Below are positions 54,575-63,792 of a stretch of DNA of 63,863 nucleotides, piece by piece. A model generated the notes under the pieces. That model ran no database searches, was not told where the DNA came from, and saw only the letters and a list, made by a program, of their open reading frames with translations. The stretch covers positions 1-63,863 of the forward strand of contig NZ_JAPZSU010000045.1 in the NCBI RefSeq assembly GCF_027531905.1, given 5' to 3'. This DNA comes from Flavobacterium sp. (GTDB taxonomy: Bacteria > Bacteroidota > Bacteroidia > Flavobacteriales > Flavobacteriaceae). A program made the translations under genes and the position numbers. Every line of letters begins with the position of its first letter. Positions within the stretch are counted from its first letter, which is position 1.

Positions 54575-54610
54575 ATGGCGCAAGTGACTAAAGATTCTTC
54601 ATTTTTTTGA
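54575..54610 (+). CDS. Possible 11-codon leader ORF
   Basis: ATG to TGA encodes MAQVTKDSSFF. It sits in the mRNA leader between the promoter and the DUF6341 gene. Nothing but position supports it. Confidence 0.2.
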   Translation: MAQVTKDSSFF

Positions 54611-54669
54611 TTGCTTTTACTCTTTCGCTACTCTAAAAAAACACAACACATCCTTAATTTATATAAATT

Positions 54670-54900
54670 ATGAAAGCATTTTTCGAAGCAATTCAATTTT
54701 TATTTGTAGACATTTTATTCAAACCACTAGATTGGTTACGTGAATTTGAACTTATTTCTTGGTTTGGTGCCAATTTCATCAACTGGATTTTTATGATTAT
54801 TTGTTCTGCTGCCATTGTATATTGGATCAAACAATTACAAATTTTTGACGAAGCAGGAACTGAAAACCAAGACACGACTGCACACTCTTTCTTAAAATAG
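54670..54900 (+). CDS. DUF6341 small membrane protein
   Basis: 76 aa with one or two membrane helices (about 30-50) after an amphipathic FEAIQFLFVDILFKPLDWLR start, and a charged tail. It fits DUF6341 of Flavobacteriaceae. It ends in a terminator shared with purD. Function unknown. Confidence 0.7.
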   Translation: MKAFFEAIQFLFVDILFKPLDWLREFELISWFGANFINWIFMIICSAAIVYWIKQLQIFDEAGTENQDTTAHSFLK

Positions 54901-54926
54901 TTTATTTCTATTTTACGGCTAAAATA

Positions 54927-54966
54927 AAAAAAGCCCAGTAGTTACTGTTTTACTACTGGGCTTTTC
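54927..54966. terminator. Bidirectional terminator between the DUF6341 gene and purD
   Basis: AAAAAGCCCAGTAGT pairs with ACTACTGGGCTTTT, with A/T runs at both ends. Confidence 0.92.
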
Positions 54967-54977
54967 TATGGTGACTT

Positions 54978-56252
54978 TTACACTAAGTCAAATCCTATAT
55001 CTTTTCTATAATTCATTTTCTCGAATTGAATTTTAGATACATTGTCATAAGATTGCTGCAAAGCTTCTTGAAAATTATTTCCGTAAGAAGTAATGGCCAT
55101 CACTCGTCCACCATTAGTAACAACAGCTCCGTTGTCTAATTTGGTACCCGCGTGGAAAACAATAGCGTTTTCTACATTTTCTAAACCTGAAATTACTTTC
55201 CCTTTCTCGAAATCTTCTGGATAACCTCCTGAAACTATCATTACGGTAGTAGCGCTTCTTTCATCAACTTCTAAATTGAATTCGTCTAATTTTTCATTGG
55301 CTACTGCCAAAAACAACTCCACTATATCCGATTTCAAACGTGGTACCACTACTTCTGTTTCTGGGTCACCCATACGAACATTATACTCAATTACAATAGG
55401 TTCGTTATTCACGTTAATCAAACCAATGAATACAAAACCTTTGTACGGAATGCCATCTTTTTGCAAACCAGCAATAGTAGGTTGTACAATTCGTGTTTCG
55501 ATTTTTTCCATCAAAACAGCATCTACGTAAGGCACAGGAGAAACCGCTCCCATTCCGCCAGTATTCAATCCTGTGTCTCCTTCACCAATGCGTTTGTAAT
55601 CTTTTGCAGTAGGCAAAATTTTGTAACTTTTACCATCGGTTAATACAAAACAACTCAATTCTATTCCATCCAAAAATTCCTCGATAACTACCTTTGAACT
55701 CGCAGGGCCAAATTTTTGGCCTACCAACATGTTGCGTAATTCGGTTTGGGCTTCGGCTAAATCCTGAATGATTAAAACACCTTTTCCAGCAGCTAGTCCG
55801 TCTGCTTTTAAAACGTAAGGCGGTTGAAGTATCGCCAGAAATTCGCATCCTTTTTCTACGGTTTCGGCTGTAAAACTATCGTAAGCTGCAGTAGGAACTT
55901 GGTGCTTCATCATGAATTCTTTGGCAAATTCCTTACTTCCTTCAAGTTGCGCTCCCAATTTTGATGGACCAATAACAGGGATGTGTTTTAAATCGGCATC
56001 ATTCAAAAAGAAATCATACACACCTTTTACTAATGGGTCTTCTGGTCCTACGACTACCATCTCTATGTTTTCTTTGAGCACCACGGCTTTGATGGCTTCA
56101 AAATCTGTAGCGCTAAAATCTAAATTGGTTGCTATCTTTGCTGTTCCTGCATTTCCAGGCGCTACAAATAGCGTGTCACAAAGTGGACTTTGAGTCATTT
56201 TCCAAGCAAAAGCGTGTTCTCTTCCGCCTGAACCTAATAGTAAAATATTCAT
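54978..56252 (-). CDS. purD: Phosphoribosylamine--glycine ligase
   Basis: 424 aa from the ATG at 56252 (MNILLLGSGGREHAFAW). The longer reading to 56405 crosses the -7 element and overlaps another promoter. The ATP-grasp parts PPYVLKADGLAAGKGV, VIEEFLDGIELSCF, YNVRMGDPETEVV and the GGMGAVSPVP loop are present. It joins glycine to phosphoribosylamine in purine synthesis. Confidence 0.96.
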   Translation of the reverse strand: MNILLLGSGGREHAFAWKMTQSPLCDTLFVAPGNAGTAKIATNLDFSATDFEAIKAVVLKENIEMVVVGPEDPLVKGVYDFFLNDADLKHIPVIGPSKLGAQLEGSKEFAKEFMMKHQVPTAAYDSFTAETVEKGCEFLAILQPPYVLKADGLAAGKGVLIIQDLAEAQTELRNMLVGQKFGPASSKVVIEEFLDGIELSCFVLTDGKSYKILPTAKDYKRIGEGDTGLNTGGMGAVSPVPYVDAVLMEKIETRIVQPTIAGLQKDGIPYKGFVFIGLINVNNEPIVIEYNVRMGDPETEVVVPRLKSDIVELFLAVANEKLDEFNLEVDERSATTVMIVSGGYPEDFEKGKVISGLENVENAIVFHAGTKLDNGAVVTNGGRVMAITSYGNNFQEALQQSYDNVSKIQFEKMNYRKDIGFDLV

Positions 56253-56300
56253 GTTGTAGTGGTTTATTGTGTTGATTTTTCTCCTAGTGAAGAAGTGGTG

Positions 56301-56308
56301 CAAAAATA
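56301..56308 (-). promoter_or_regulatory. -7 element TATTTTTG before purD
   Basis: An exact TAnnTTTG match 48 bases before the purD ATG, supporting the start at 56252. Confidence 0.5.
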
Positions 56309-56320
56309 GCTTGTTTTGAA

Positions 56321-56350
56321 TTGAAATAATAATTTTTTTAACTACTTTTG
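56321..56350 (+). promoter_or_regulatory. Promoter TTG-N19-TACTTTTG for the toxin-antitoxin genes
   Basis: TTG (56321-56323), a 19-base spacer and TACTTTTG (56343-56350), 49 bases before the antitoxin ATG. It may also drive the glycan genes downstream. Confidence 0.75.
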
Positions 56351-56399
56351 AATTTAAAATTTGGTTTACAATAGCGTTTAACACCTTCAACTTTAGACC

Positions 56400-56624
56400 A
56401 TGCAATCCGTTTTAAAACAACCCTTTACAAATGTTCAACTAGAACTTTTAAAAACTTTCTCTCATCAATTGACCGAAAGTGATTTGATTGCACTTAAAAA
56501 AACTATAGCCTTATTTTTCGCAGAAAGACTTACTGTTCAAGCAGATAAAGTTTGGGAAGAACTAAATTGGAATGATGAATTAATGGATAAAAAATTGCAT
56601 ACCAAAATGCGTAAATCTAAATAA
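56400..56624 (+). CDS. Antitoxin of a PIN-type toxin-antitoxin pair
   Basis: 74 aa, helical, ending in a basic tail (KKLHTKMRKSK). The QLELLKTFSHQLTESDLIAL start and FFAERLTVQADKVWEE end recur in small proteins coded before PIN-domain genes in Bacteroidota. It would bind and block the PIN nuclease and repress the promoter. Six bases separate it from the toxin gene. Confidence 0.7.
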   Translation: MQSVLKQPFTNVQLELLKTFSHQLTESDLIALKKTIALFFAERLTVQADKVWEELNWNDELMDKKLHTKMRKSK

Positions 56625-56630
56625 ATCCAT

Positions 56631-57035
56631 TTGAAAAAAGTAGTCTTAGATACAAATGTTCTTTTAGTTTCCATATCAACCAAATCAAAATTGCATTGGA
56701 TTTTTAAAAATTTATTAGAAGGAAATTACATCCTCTGTATAACTACTGAAATTTTAGCTGAATATGCTGAAATCATTGATCAACAAATGGGAACTTTAGC
56801 TAGTGAGAGTGCACTAGGCCTTTTAGAAAATTTACCAAATGTTGAGTTAATAACCAATTATTATAAATTCAATTTATTAAAAGATCCAGATGATAATAAA
56901 TTTGTGGATTGTGCCATATCATCAAATGCAGATTTTATTGTAACACATGATGCAGATTTTTCAATTTTAAAGAAGATTGAGTTCCCTAAAGTAACCATAA
57001 TAAACACGTTTGAGTTTAAAGCCTTTTTTGAATAA
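56631..57035 (+). CDS. PIN-domain toxin
   Basis: 134 aa starting with TTG at 56631 (LKKVVLDTNVLLVSI). The acidic residues of the nuclease centre are visible: D in LDTNVLL, E in TTEILAEYAE, D in DPDDNKFVDCAI and D in VTHDADFSIL. It likely cuts RNA. Its stop is directly followed by the ATG of the next gene with no gap. Confidence 0.85.
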   Translation: MKKVVLDTNVLLVSISTKSKLHWIFKNLLEGNYILCITTEILAEYAEIIDQQMGTLASESALGLLENLPNVELITNYYKFNLLKDPDDNKFVDCAISSNADFIVTHDADFSILKKIEFPKVTIINTFEFKAFFE

Positions 57036-58355
57036 ATGATCCCCCTTTTTAATCTAACCCTTCGACTTAATGGTTTCCCGATTCGTAAAGCAAAATTTGA
57101 ATTGGATGCCATTTTTAAATTATCCGATACCGAACACCAGGCCTTTTTAGCCCAAAAAAAGAAGGAAATTGTGGCGTATCATTTAGAGAACAATGCTTTT
57201 TATAAAACATTGGTTGGCAAAACAACCATTGAAAACTGGAAAGATTTACCTGTTTTGAACAAACATCATCTTCAAAAACCATTGGCGGAACGTTTGTCGA
57301 AAGGTTATACAACCCAAAATGTTTATCTCAATAAAACCTCTGGCTCAAGTGGAACTCCTTTTGTTTTTGCCAAAGACAAATACGCCCATGCACTAACTTG
57401 GGCATCGAATATTACACGATTTGGTTGGCACGGTATCGATTTTAACAGCTCTTATCAAGCTAGATTTTATGGCATTCCGATGGATTTTTTGGGGTATAGA
57501 AAAGAACGACTCAAAGACTTTTTGAGTCATCGCTATCGCTTTCCGATTTTTGATTTATCGGATACCATTTTAGAAGGTTTTTTGAAAGAATTCGAGACCA
57601 AAAAATTCGATTATATCAATGGCTATACCTCTTCGATTGTTTTGTTTGCCAAATTTTTACAGCAAAAAAACATAGTGCTCAAAACGATTTGTTCAACGCT
57701 GAAGATGTGTGTAGTCACTTCAGAAATGCTTTTCCCAGAAGACAAAACCTTATTAGAAAAGCAATTTGGAATCCCAGTAGTTAATGAATACGGTGCCTCT
57801 GAGCTAGATTTGATTGCCTTTGAAAATCAAGACGGAGAATGGCAAGTCAACGCTGAAACTTTATTTGTAGAGATTTTGGACGAGAACAATCAAGCGGTTC
57901 CTAATGGTACTCCTGGGCGAATTGTGATTACTTCTCTCTTCAATAAAGCGCATCCTTTTATTCGCTATGACTTGGGTGACATTGGTGTTTTGGATGAAAA
58001 AAGTACTGCAAAAAAACCTATTCTCAAACAACTAATTGGGCGAACCAATGATGTGGCACAATTACCCAGCGGTAAAAAATCTCCGGGGTTGACTTTTTAT
58101 TATGTGACCAAAAGCATCATAGAAGACGACGGTACTATCAAAGAATTTATCATCAAACAAACCCAAATCGATTCGTTTGAAATTGAATATGTAAGTCCAA
58201 CCGAATTGACCACAGCACAAATTCAAAAAATTGAAAGTGCGATTGCCTTGTATTTAGAAAGTGGATTGATTTTTACTTTCACTCGAAAAGAAAAGCTTGA
58301 ACGAAGCCATCGTGGCAAATTGAAGCAGTTTACTACATTTTTAAAAAGTAAATAA
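57036..58355 (+). CDS. Phenylacetate-CoA ligase-like (CapK-type) enzyme
   Basis: 439 aa. The AMP-binding signature TSGSSGTPFVFAKD (about 96-109) and VVNEYGASELDLI mark the adenylate-forming CapK/PaaK group; RYDLGDIGVL and IGRTNDVAQLPSG follow. In surface glycan clusters such enzymes may activate an acyl or amino acid group for glycan decoration. It starts at the base after the PIN stop. Confidence 0.82.
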   Translation: MIPLFNLTLRLNGFPIRKAKFELDAIFKLSDTEHQAFLAQKKKEIVAYHLENNAFYKTLVGKTTIENWKDLPVLNKHHLQKPLAERLSKGYTTQNVYLNKTSGSSGTPFVFAKDKYAHALTWASNITRFGWHGIDFNSSYQARFYGIPMDFLGYRKERLKDFLSHRYRFPIFDLSDTILEGFLKEFETKKFDYINGYTSSIVLFAKFLQQKNIVLKTICSTLKMCVVTSEMLFPEDKTLLEKQFGIPVVNEYGASELDLIAFENQDGEWQVNAETLFVEILDENNQAVPNGTPGRIVITSLFNKAHPFIRYDLGDIGVLDEKSTAKKPILKQLIGRTNDVAQLPSGKKSPGLTFYYVTKSIIEDDGTIKEFIIKQTQIDSFEIEYVSPTELTTAQIQKIESAIALYLESGLIFTFTRKEKLERSHRGKLKQFTTFLKSK

Positions 58356-58387
58356 AATCGTATATTAGTGTTTTCAAAAGAGAACCT

Positions 58388-58909
58388 ATGACTATCAATT
58401 CGCTACTTTCGGAAGAAACAATTGCTAACAAAACATGCTTTATCCGTAACCAAAAAGTGATGCTGGATCGTGATTTGTCTGAACTTTATAGTATTGAAAC
58501 CAAAAGATTAAACGAACAAGTAAAAAGGAACATAGCTCGATTTCCGGAAGATTTTATGTTTCAATTAACTGAACTTGAATTTCAAAACTTGAAGTCGCAA
58601 ATTGCGACTTCAAGTTGGGGTGGAACTAGAAAATTACCTTATGCTTTTACTGAACACGGCGTTTTGATGTTATCGAGTGTTTTAAAAAGCGACAAAGCCA
58701 TTCAGGTAAATATCCAAATTATGCGCATCTTTGCCAAAGTAAGACAAATGCTTTTGGACACCACAGAATTAAAAATCGACATCCTTCAAATTCAAAAAAA
58801 ATTAGAAAATCACGACAAAAATATTGAATTGGTTTTCTCCTATTTGGATGAGTTGACTGAGAAAAAAGAGAGCGAACCCAAGAGAACAACGATTGGGTAT
58901 AAACACTAG
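58388..58909 (+). CDS. ORF6N-domain DNA-binding protein
   Basis: 173 aa. The ORF6N domain is seen as FIRNQKVMLDRDLSELYSIE, KRNIARFPEDFMFQLTELEF and KLPYAFTEHGVLMLSSVL, followed by a coiled end. Such domains come from phage/KilA-type proteins and are scattered singly in Bacteroidota genomes. It sits between glycan genes on the same strand and contains a 31-bp palindrome. Confidence 0.88.
   Translation: MTINSLLSEETIANKTCFIRNQKVMLDRDLSELYSIETKRLNEQVKRNIARFPEDFMFQLTELEFQNLKSQIATSSWGGTRKLPYAFTEHGVLMLSSVLKSDKAIQVNIQIMRIFAKVRQMLLDTTELKIDILQIQKKLENHDKNIELVFSYLDELTEKKESEPKRTTIGYKH
58586..58616. repeat. Perfect 15-bp inverted repeat inside the ORF6N gene
   Basis: AACTTGAAGTCGCAA and TTGCGACTTCAAGTT flank a single base. 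It encodes the conserved LKSQIATSS part in frame. Confidence 0.95.
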
Positions 58910-58916
58910 ACAAAAA

Positions 58917-60011
58917 ATGAAAATCACCATAATTGCAGGAGCAAGACCTAACTTCATTAAGATTGCTCCGTTAATAAAAGCAATCGAAAAAAAACAAAAA
59001 GAAGGATACAAAATATCGTATCGGCTAATTCATACCGGACAGCATTATGACAAAAATTTAAGCGACACTTTTTTTGAAGAACTAAATATTCCAAAACCTA
59101 ATGCAAATTTGGAGGTAAAAAGTGGTTCGCAAGCAGAACAAACGGCTGCCATCCTAATCGCTTTTGAAAAAGAAGTCATGGCCAATCCTTGCGATTTAGT
59201 TTTGGTGGTGGGTGATGTCAATTCGACGATGGCTTGTGCGATTGTAGCCAAAAAACAAAATATAAAAGTTGCGCATGTTGAGGCTGGAATCCGTTCGGGA
59301 GATATGACCATGCCCGAAGAAATCAACCGAATCGTAACCGATAGTATTACGGATTATTTCTTTACAACTTCCACCTCAGCATCTGAAAATTTATTGAAAA
59401 ACGGAGTCGAAAAATCAAATGTTCATTTTGTTGGAAATGTGATGATAGATACCTTGTATCAAAATTTGAATCGAATAGTAGAACCGATTTTTTGGAGGGA
59501 ATTACAGTTAGAAACTGGAGGTTATATTGTACTTACGCTTCACCGTCCCTCCAATGTAGATGAAGAACAATCTCTGATTCAATTACTTCAAGGTATTGAT
59601 AAAATGGCAGCAGATAAAAAAATAATTTTTCCAATTCATCCACGAACCAAGGCAATTTTGGGAGAAAGAAATTTAGAACTAAAAAACATTCTTTTTGTGG
59701 AGCCACAAGGGTATCTGAACTTTATGTTTCTCATCAAAAACTGTTTTGCTGTGATTACTGATTCAGGAGGTATTTCAGAAGAAACAACGGTTTTAGGGAT
59801 TCCTTGTTTTACCATGAGAAATAATACGGAACGCCCAGAAACCCAAACTATTGGAACTAATACTTTGGTAGGTACTTCTATTGAAAGTCTAGAAAAACAC
59901 TATACAACGTTTTTAGATGCTCAAGACAAGGCTAAAAAAGTGCCTGGAATTCCAGAGCTTTGGGACGGAAAAGCTTCGGAACGAATTGTTGCTATTTTAC
60001 TTCAAATCTAA
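58917..60011 (+). CDS. wecB: UDP-N-acetylglucosamine 2-epimerase
   Basis: 364 aa from the ATG at 58917 (MKITIIAGARPNFIKIAPLI). The non-hydrolysing epimerase motifs are RLIHTGQHYD, VVGDVNSTMACAI, KVAHVEAGIRSGDM, PEEINRIVTD, LTLHRPSNVD and DSGGISEETTVLGIP. It makes UDP-ManNAc for surface glycans. Its stop overlaps the start of the next gene by one base. Confidence 0.93.
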   Translation: MKITIIAGARPNFIKIAPLIKAIEKKQKEGYKISYRLIHTGQHYDKNLSDTFFEELNIPKPNANLEVKSGSQAEQTAAILIAFEKEVMANPCDLVLVVGDVNSTMACAIVAKKQNIKVAHVEAGIRSGDMTMPEEINRIVTDSITDYFFTTSTSASENLLKNGVEKSNVHFVGNVMIDTLYQNLNRIVEPIFWRELQLETGGYIVLTLHRPSNVDEEQSLIQLLQGIDKMAADKKIIFPIHPRTKAILGERNLELKNILFVEPQGYLNFMFLIKNCFAVITDSGGISEETTVLGIPCFTMRNNTERPETQTIGTNTLVGTSIESLEKHYTTFLDAQDKAKKVPGIPELWDGKASERIVAILLQI

Positions 60012-61195
60012 TGAAAGACATTCTCATTATATCCAATTATTATCCACCAGAAAAAGGAGCCGCCGCCAATAGGATTGAGCAATTGGCTTTGAAACTGAGT
60101 CAAAATAATTATAAAGTAACAGTTCTTTGCCCCTTGGGAAATTACCCCAAAGGCGAATTGTTTCCTGAGTATAAAGGAAAATTCTCTGTTATAGAAAACA
60201 GACAAAACATTACCGTCAAACGTCTTTGGATTTATCCGAGTGTCAGCAAAAATATTTTCAAAAGAACACTTTCGGTTTTATCCTTTTCGAGTATGCTTTT
60301 TTTGAATTTAATCTTCAAAAAAACACCTCAAAAAGTGATTGTACAGTCGCCCCCACTTTTGCTATCGTTTGTCTCGGTTGTTGCGCTATGGTTGAAAAGA
60401 AAAACCATTGTATTGAATGTTTCCGACTTATGGCCAACAGCAGCCATTGAGTTAAAAGCAATACAACAAGGAAGTATTTCGCATAAAGTTTCCTTGTTTT
60501 TTGAACACTTTATTTATGCCAAAGCTGAAGTGATTTTAGGGCAATCGAACGAAATTATCACGCATATAAAAGAACAATTTCCAGATAAAAAATGCTATTT
60601 ATATCGCAACTTTCCCGATCACCAAAGGGAAGAAACTCAAATGGATTCCAATGTAAATGAACCCATTAAATTTTTTTACGCAGGATTATTAGGTGTTGCC
60701 CAAGGGGTTTTAGAATTGTGCCAAAAAATAAAGCTAGAGGGACTCAATATCGAATTACACATTTTTGGAGATGGTGCCGAAAAACTAGCACTTGAAGACT
60801 TCTTGGAAAAAAATCCTGATAAAAAAATAATTTTTCATGGAATGCTAGATCGTCACCTATTACACGAAAAAATAAAGAGTTTTGACATTGCAATTATTCC
60901 TTTAAAAACAAGAATATATGGTTCCGTTCCTTCCAAAATTTTTGAATATGGTGCTTTAGGATTTCCAGTTCTCTACTTTGGTGGCGGCGAAGGAGAGACC
61001 ATTGTCTATGAAAACAAATTAGGTTGGGTAGCTCCAGTTGGCGATTTTGATCAATTAAATTCGATGCTCAATGAAATTTCAACTACAGGAAAAACCTATA
61101 TTCAGCATATGAAAAAAGAGGTCTACTCGACCGCACAAAAAGAGTTCAATTTAGACTTACAAATCCAACAATTGATAAAAGAAAAAGTATTTTAA
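60011..61195 (+). CDS. Glycosyltransferase family 4
   Basis: 394 aa from the ATG at 60011 (MKDILIISNYYPPEKGAAAN). The donor-binding part includes FYAGLLGVAQGVLEL, FGDGAEKLAL and PSKIFEYGALGFPVLYF. It probably adds one sugar during glycan repeat-unit assembly. It is coupled to wecB by a one-base overlap and runs into the stop of the convergent gene (4-bp overlap). Confidence 0.88.
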   Translation: MKDILIISNYYPPEKGAAANRIEQLALKLSQNNYKVTVLCPLGNYPKGELFPEYKGKFSVIENRQNITVKRLWIYPSVSKNIFKRTLSVLSFSSMLFLNLIFKKTPQKVIVQSPPLLLSFVSVVALWLKRKTIVLNVSDLWPTAAIELKAIQQGSISHKVSLFFEHFIYAKAEVILGQSNEIITHIKEQFPDKKCYLYRNFPDHQREETQMDSNVNEPIKFFYAGLLGVAQGVLELCQKIKLEGLNIELHIFGDGAEKLALEDFLEKNPDKKIIFHGMLDRHLLHEKIKSFDIAIIPLKTRIYGSVPSKIFEYGALGFPVLYFGGGEGETIVYENKLGWVAPVGDFDQLNSMLNEISTTGKTYIQHMKKEVYSTAQKEFNLDLQIQQLIKEKVF

Positions 61196-62541
61196 TACGC
61201 TTTATCCTCGCCTTTGATGGTGTTGAAAATTGTCGTTAAAATGATTTTAATGTCCAACAAAATTGACCAATTTTCCATATAAAAAATATCATATTTCACT
61301 CGGTTGATGATATCCGTTTCTTTTTCTACCTCGCCGCGATAGCCTTTGGTTTGTGCCAAACCTGTAATGCCGGGTTTTACAAAATGACGCACCATAAACT
61401 TATTGACGCGTTGCGCATACATTTCGGTATGGCTCACCATATGTGGTCTTGGCCCCACTACCGACATTTGTCCCAAAAAAACATTAATAAATTGCGGCAA
61501 CTCGTCGATGCTGGTTTTTCGCAAAAATCGTCCTACCCGAGTAATTCTTGGGTCGTTTTTGGAAACTTGCTCAATATGGGCTTCTGGATTCAAATTCATA
61601 GAACGAAACTTGTAACAATCAAATTCGTGATAGTTGAGCCCGTTTCTTTTTTGCACAAAAAACAAGGGGCCTTTAGACTCTAGTTTGATTATGATGGCCA
61701 AAATTGGGGTAAGCCAAGAGATAATTCCGATGATGACGAGTGAGGAAAAAACAAGATCAAAACCTCTTTTGATAGCTTTATTCAAATCGCTATCTAAAAC
61801 AATAGTTCGCAAAGATATCACAGGAATATAATCGTAATAATCGAAGACAAAGTTGCGAGAAAGGATTTGTTTTTCATTGGGAATAAACTTCAAAGTTTTT
61901 AGATTATTATCGGCAAAATCAACCAAATCAGATATTTGTTTTTGGCTCAAGTCGTCCATCGCGCAGTACATCTCGTCGATTTTATGGGTTAAAACATACT
62001 CGCAACTCTCTATAATATGATCTTTGCGATGATGTTCTAAGTCGAATACTTTTTCTAAAACATAACCATAATCTGGGTTTTCGGTAAAAAAATGCTGCAA
62101 TGGCGCAATGTTTTTTGCACTACCTAAAAGGACCACTTTTCTAAAATTACCTCCAAAAAGTACTCTGAATTTTTGAAGAAAAAAATAAATCGCCAACTTA
62201 AAAAACAATACCACCGCAATGATAATTGAACTAAAAAAGAGCGTCTTTTGAATACTTGCACTAGAGTTATTGATAAAAATTACGGCTAACGAAAACAGTG
62301 AAAATAGCATCCACTGCTTGAAAGCGCAGTTCAGTATAGCAATAACTTTAGTATACCGATATACTTCATAAAATCCTAAGGTCGATGCAATAACCAACCA
62401 AGCCATAATTAAGGCAATAGGATTATACGACAGCAATGGTAAATCGGTACAATAAATAGCGGCTACTAAAATGATTCCACAGTCCAAAACATAGGAAAAG
62501 GGTCGAATGTATCCTGAATATCTACCGGTTTTGGTCTTCAC
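61192..62541 (-). CDS. Polyprenyl-phosphate glycosylphosphotransferase (WbaP/WcaJ type)
   Basis: About 449 aa from a GTG at 62541 (VKTKTGRYSGYIRPFSY). The frame is open back to an ATG at 62643, but that overlaps the upstream gene by 77 bp. Four or five membrane helices (about 12-110) precede a CoA-binding-like middle and the transferase end: KRGFDLVFSS, KFRSMN, KTSIDELPQFINVFLG, SVVGPRPH and KPGITGLAQTKGYRG. It places the first sugar phosphate on undecaprenyl phosphate. Confidence 0.88.
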   Translation of the reverse strand: MKTKTGRYSGYIRPFSYVLDCGIILVAAIYCTDLPLLSYNPIALIMAWLVIASTLGFYEVYRYTKVIAILNCAFKQWMLFSLFSLAVIFINNSSASIQKTLFFSSIIIAVVLFFKLAIYFFLQKFRVLFGGNFRKVVLLGSAKNIAPLQHFFTENPDYGYVLEKVFDLEHHRKDHIIESCEYVLTHKIDEMYCAMDDLSQKQISDLVDFADNNLKTLKFIPNEKQILSRNFVFDYYDYIPVISLRTIVLDSDLNKAIKRGFDLVFSSLVIIGIISWLTPILAIIIKLESKGPLFFVQKRNGLNYHEFDCYKFRSMNLNPEAHIEQVSKNDPRITRVGRFLRKTSIDELPQFINVFLGQMSVVGPRPHMVSHTEMYAQRVNKFMVRHFVKPGITGLAQTKGYRGEVEKETDIINRVKYDIFYMENWSILLDIKIILTTIFNTIKGEDKAY

Positions 62542-62566
62542 TGATGATGAGAATGAGGCTTTGGAA

Positions 62567-63550
62567 TTAAAATATATATTTCGAAAAATCCTTGTGTTCT
62601 TCCTTAGATAACTCTTCTTTGGATAGCGATTTGAAATAATCATAGGTAATTTTCATTCCTTCAGCACGATTCACTTTGGCCTCCCAACCCAATAATTCTT
62701 TGGCTTTGGTAGTATCGGGTTGACGCTGCAAAGGATCGTTGATTGGCAATGGATGGTACACCACTTTTTGAGAAGTGCCCGTTAGTTTGATGATTTCCTC
62801 GGCAAAATCTTTAATCGTAATTTCGTCTGGATTTCCAATATTTACAGGATATACATAATCCGAATGCAACAATCTAAAAATGCCTTCTACTTGATCGTCT
62901 ACATAACAAAACGAACGCGTTTGCATCCCATCACCAAAAATAGTCAAGTCTTCGCCTCGAATGGCTTGTCCAATAAATGCTGGAATCACACGCCCGTCAT
63001 TGAGACGCATTCTTGGTCCGTAAGTATTGAAAATACGAACAATTCTAGTTTCAACTCCGTGAAACGTATGGTACGCCATCGTAATCGATTCCTGAAAACG
63101 TTTCGCCTCATCATACACACCACGAGGACCAATAGTATTGACATTCCCATAATATTCCTCCGTTTGTGGATGTACTAAAGGATCTCCGTATACCTCTGAA
63201 GTGGATGCGATAAGAATTCGGGCTTTTTTGACTCTCGCCAATCCCAATAAATTATGAGTGCCTAATGAGCCCACTTTTAGGGTTTGAATCGGGATTTTTA
63301 AATAATCAATAGGACTTGCTGGTGAAGCAAAATGCAAAATATAATCTAACTTACCAGGAACATGCACAAACTTGGTAATATCGTGATGGTAAAATTCAAA
63401 ATGTTCTAATTTAAATAAATGCTCGATATTTTTTAAATCTCCCGTAATCAAGTTATCCATCCCAATTACGTGATATCCCTCGTTAATAAAACGATCACAC
63501 AAATGCGATCCCAAAAATCCAGCTGCTCCAGTGATAAGTATTCTTTTCAT
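62567..63550 (-). CDS. UDP-glucuronate decarboxylase (UDP-xylose synthase)
   Basis: 327 aa from the ATG at 63550 ([17 protein letters not shown]). NAD-binding GAAGFLG, catalytic SEVYGD and YDEAKRFQE (YxxxK), TYGPRM and [11 protein letters not shown] match UXS-type extended SDR proteins. It makes UDP-xylose from UDP-glucuronate. A start at 63616 is rejected because the -7 element lies downstream of it. It is followed by the glycosylphosphotransferase gene. Confidence 0.9.
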   Translation of the reverse strand: MKRILITGAAGFLGSHLCDRFINEGYHVIGMDNLITGDLKNIEHLFKLEHFEFYHHDITKFVHVPGKLDYILHFASPASPIDYLKIPIQTLKVGSLGTHNLLGLARVKKARILIASTSEVYGDPLVHPQTEEYYGNVNTIGPRGVYDEAKRFQESITMAYHTFHGVETRIVRIFNTYGPRMRLNDGRVIPAFIGQAIRGEDLTIFGDGMQTRSFCYVDDQVEGIFRLLHSDYVYPVNIGNPDEITIKDFAEEIIKLTGTSQKVVYHPLPINDPLQRQPDTTKAKELLGWEAKVNRAEGMKITYDYFKSLSKEELSKEEHKDFSKYIF

Positions 63551-63571
63551 TGCTTCCTTAGTATTGAATAA

Positions 63572-63579
63572 CAAATGTA
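63572..63579 (-). promoter_or_regulatory. -7 element TACATTTG before the decarboxylase gene
   Basis: An exact TAnnTTTG match 21 bases before the ATG at 63550; a TTG lies 24 bases further upstream. Confidence 0.5.
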
Positions 63580-63639
63580 ATTGATTTGAAGAAAACTCAC
63601 CCACAAACCACTCCATTCTTTTACTCTAGAAGCAGCCAG

Positions 63640-63730
63640 CAAAAGCATTTTAGGCTACATCGTCCCGTGATCCGCTGTATCTTTGCTTTTTAAAAGAAAA
63701 AAGCAAAGGATGCCGCTACTCCCCTACCGT
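63640..63730 (-). repeat. Hairpin-centred intergenic repeat element, copy 2
   Basis: On the minus strand AGTAGCGGCATC leads into an 11-bp stem CTTTGCTTTTT / AAAAAGCAAAG (63681-63708, 6-base loop), then ATACAGCGGATCACGGGA. The words AGCGGCATCCT and AGATAnAGCG match copy 1; the stem sequence differs. Confidence 0.75.
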
Positions 63731-63758
63731 CTGGACACAAATATTTTTATGTTAAAAT

Positions 63759-63792
63759 GGCACGCAGATTAGGCAGATTATCACTGATTTTT
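63759..63792. repeat. Degenerate 9-11-nt tandem repeat at the window end
   Basis: GCACGCAGATTA, GGCAGATTA and TCACTGATTTTT follow each other, a loose tandem. The rest of the 313-bp end (63551-63863) is AT-rich with no gene. Confidence 0.5.

Noticed and set aside
56253..56405. N-terminal extension of purD
   Set aside because: It crosses a TATTTTTG -7 element and the residues do not resemble the PurD start.
62542..62643. Full open frame of the glycosylphosphotransferase from the ATG at 62643
   Set aside because: It would overlap the decarboxylase gene by 77 bp; a GTG at 62541 fits better, though this is not certain.
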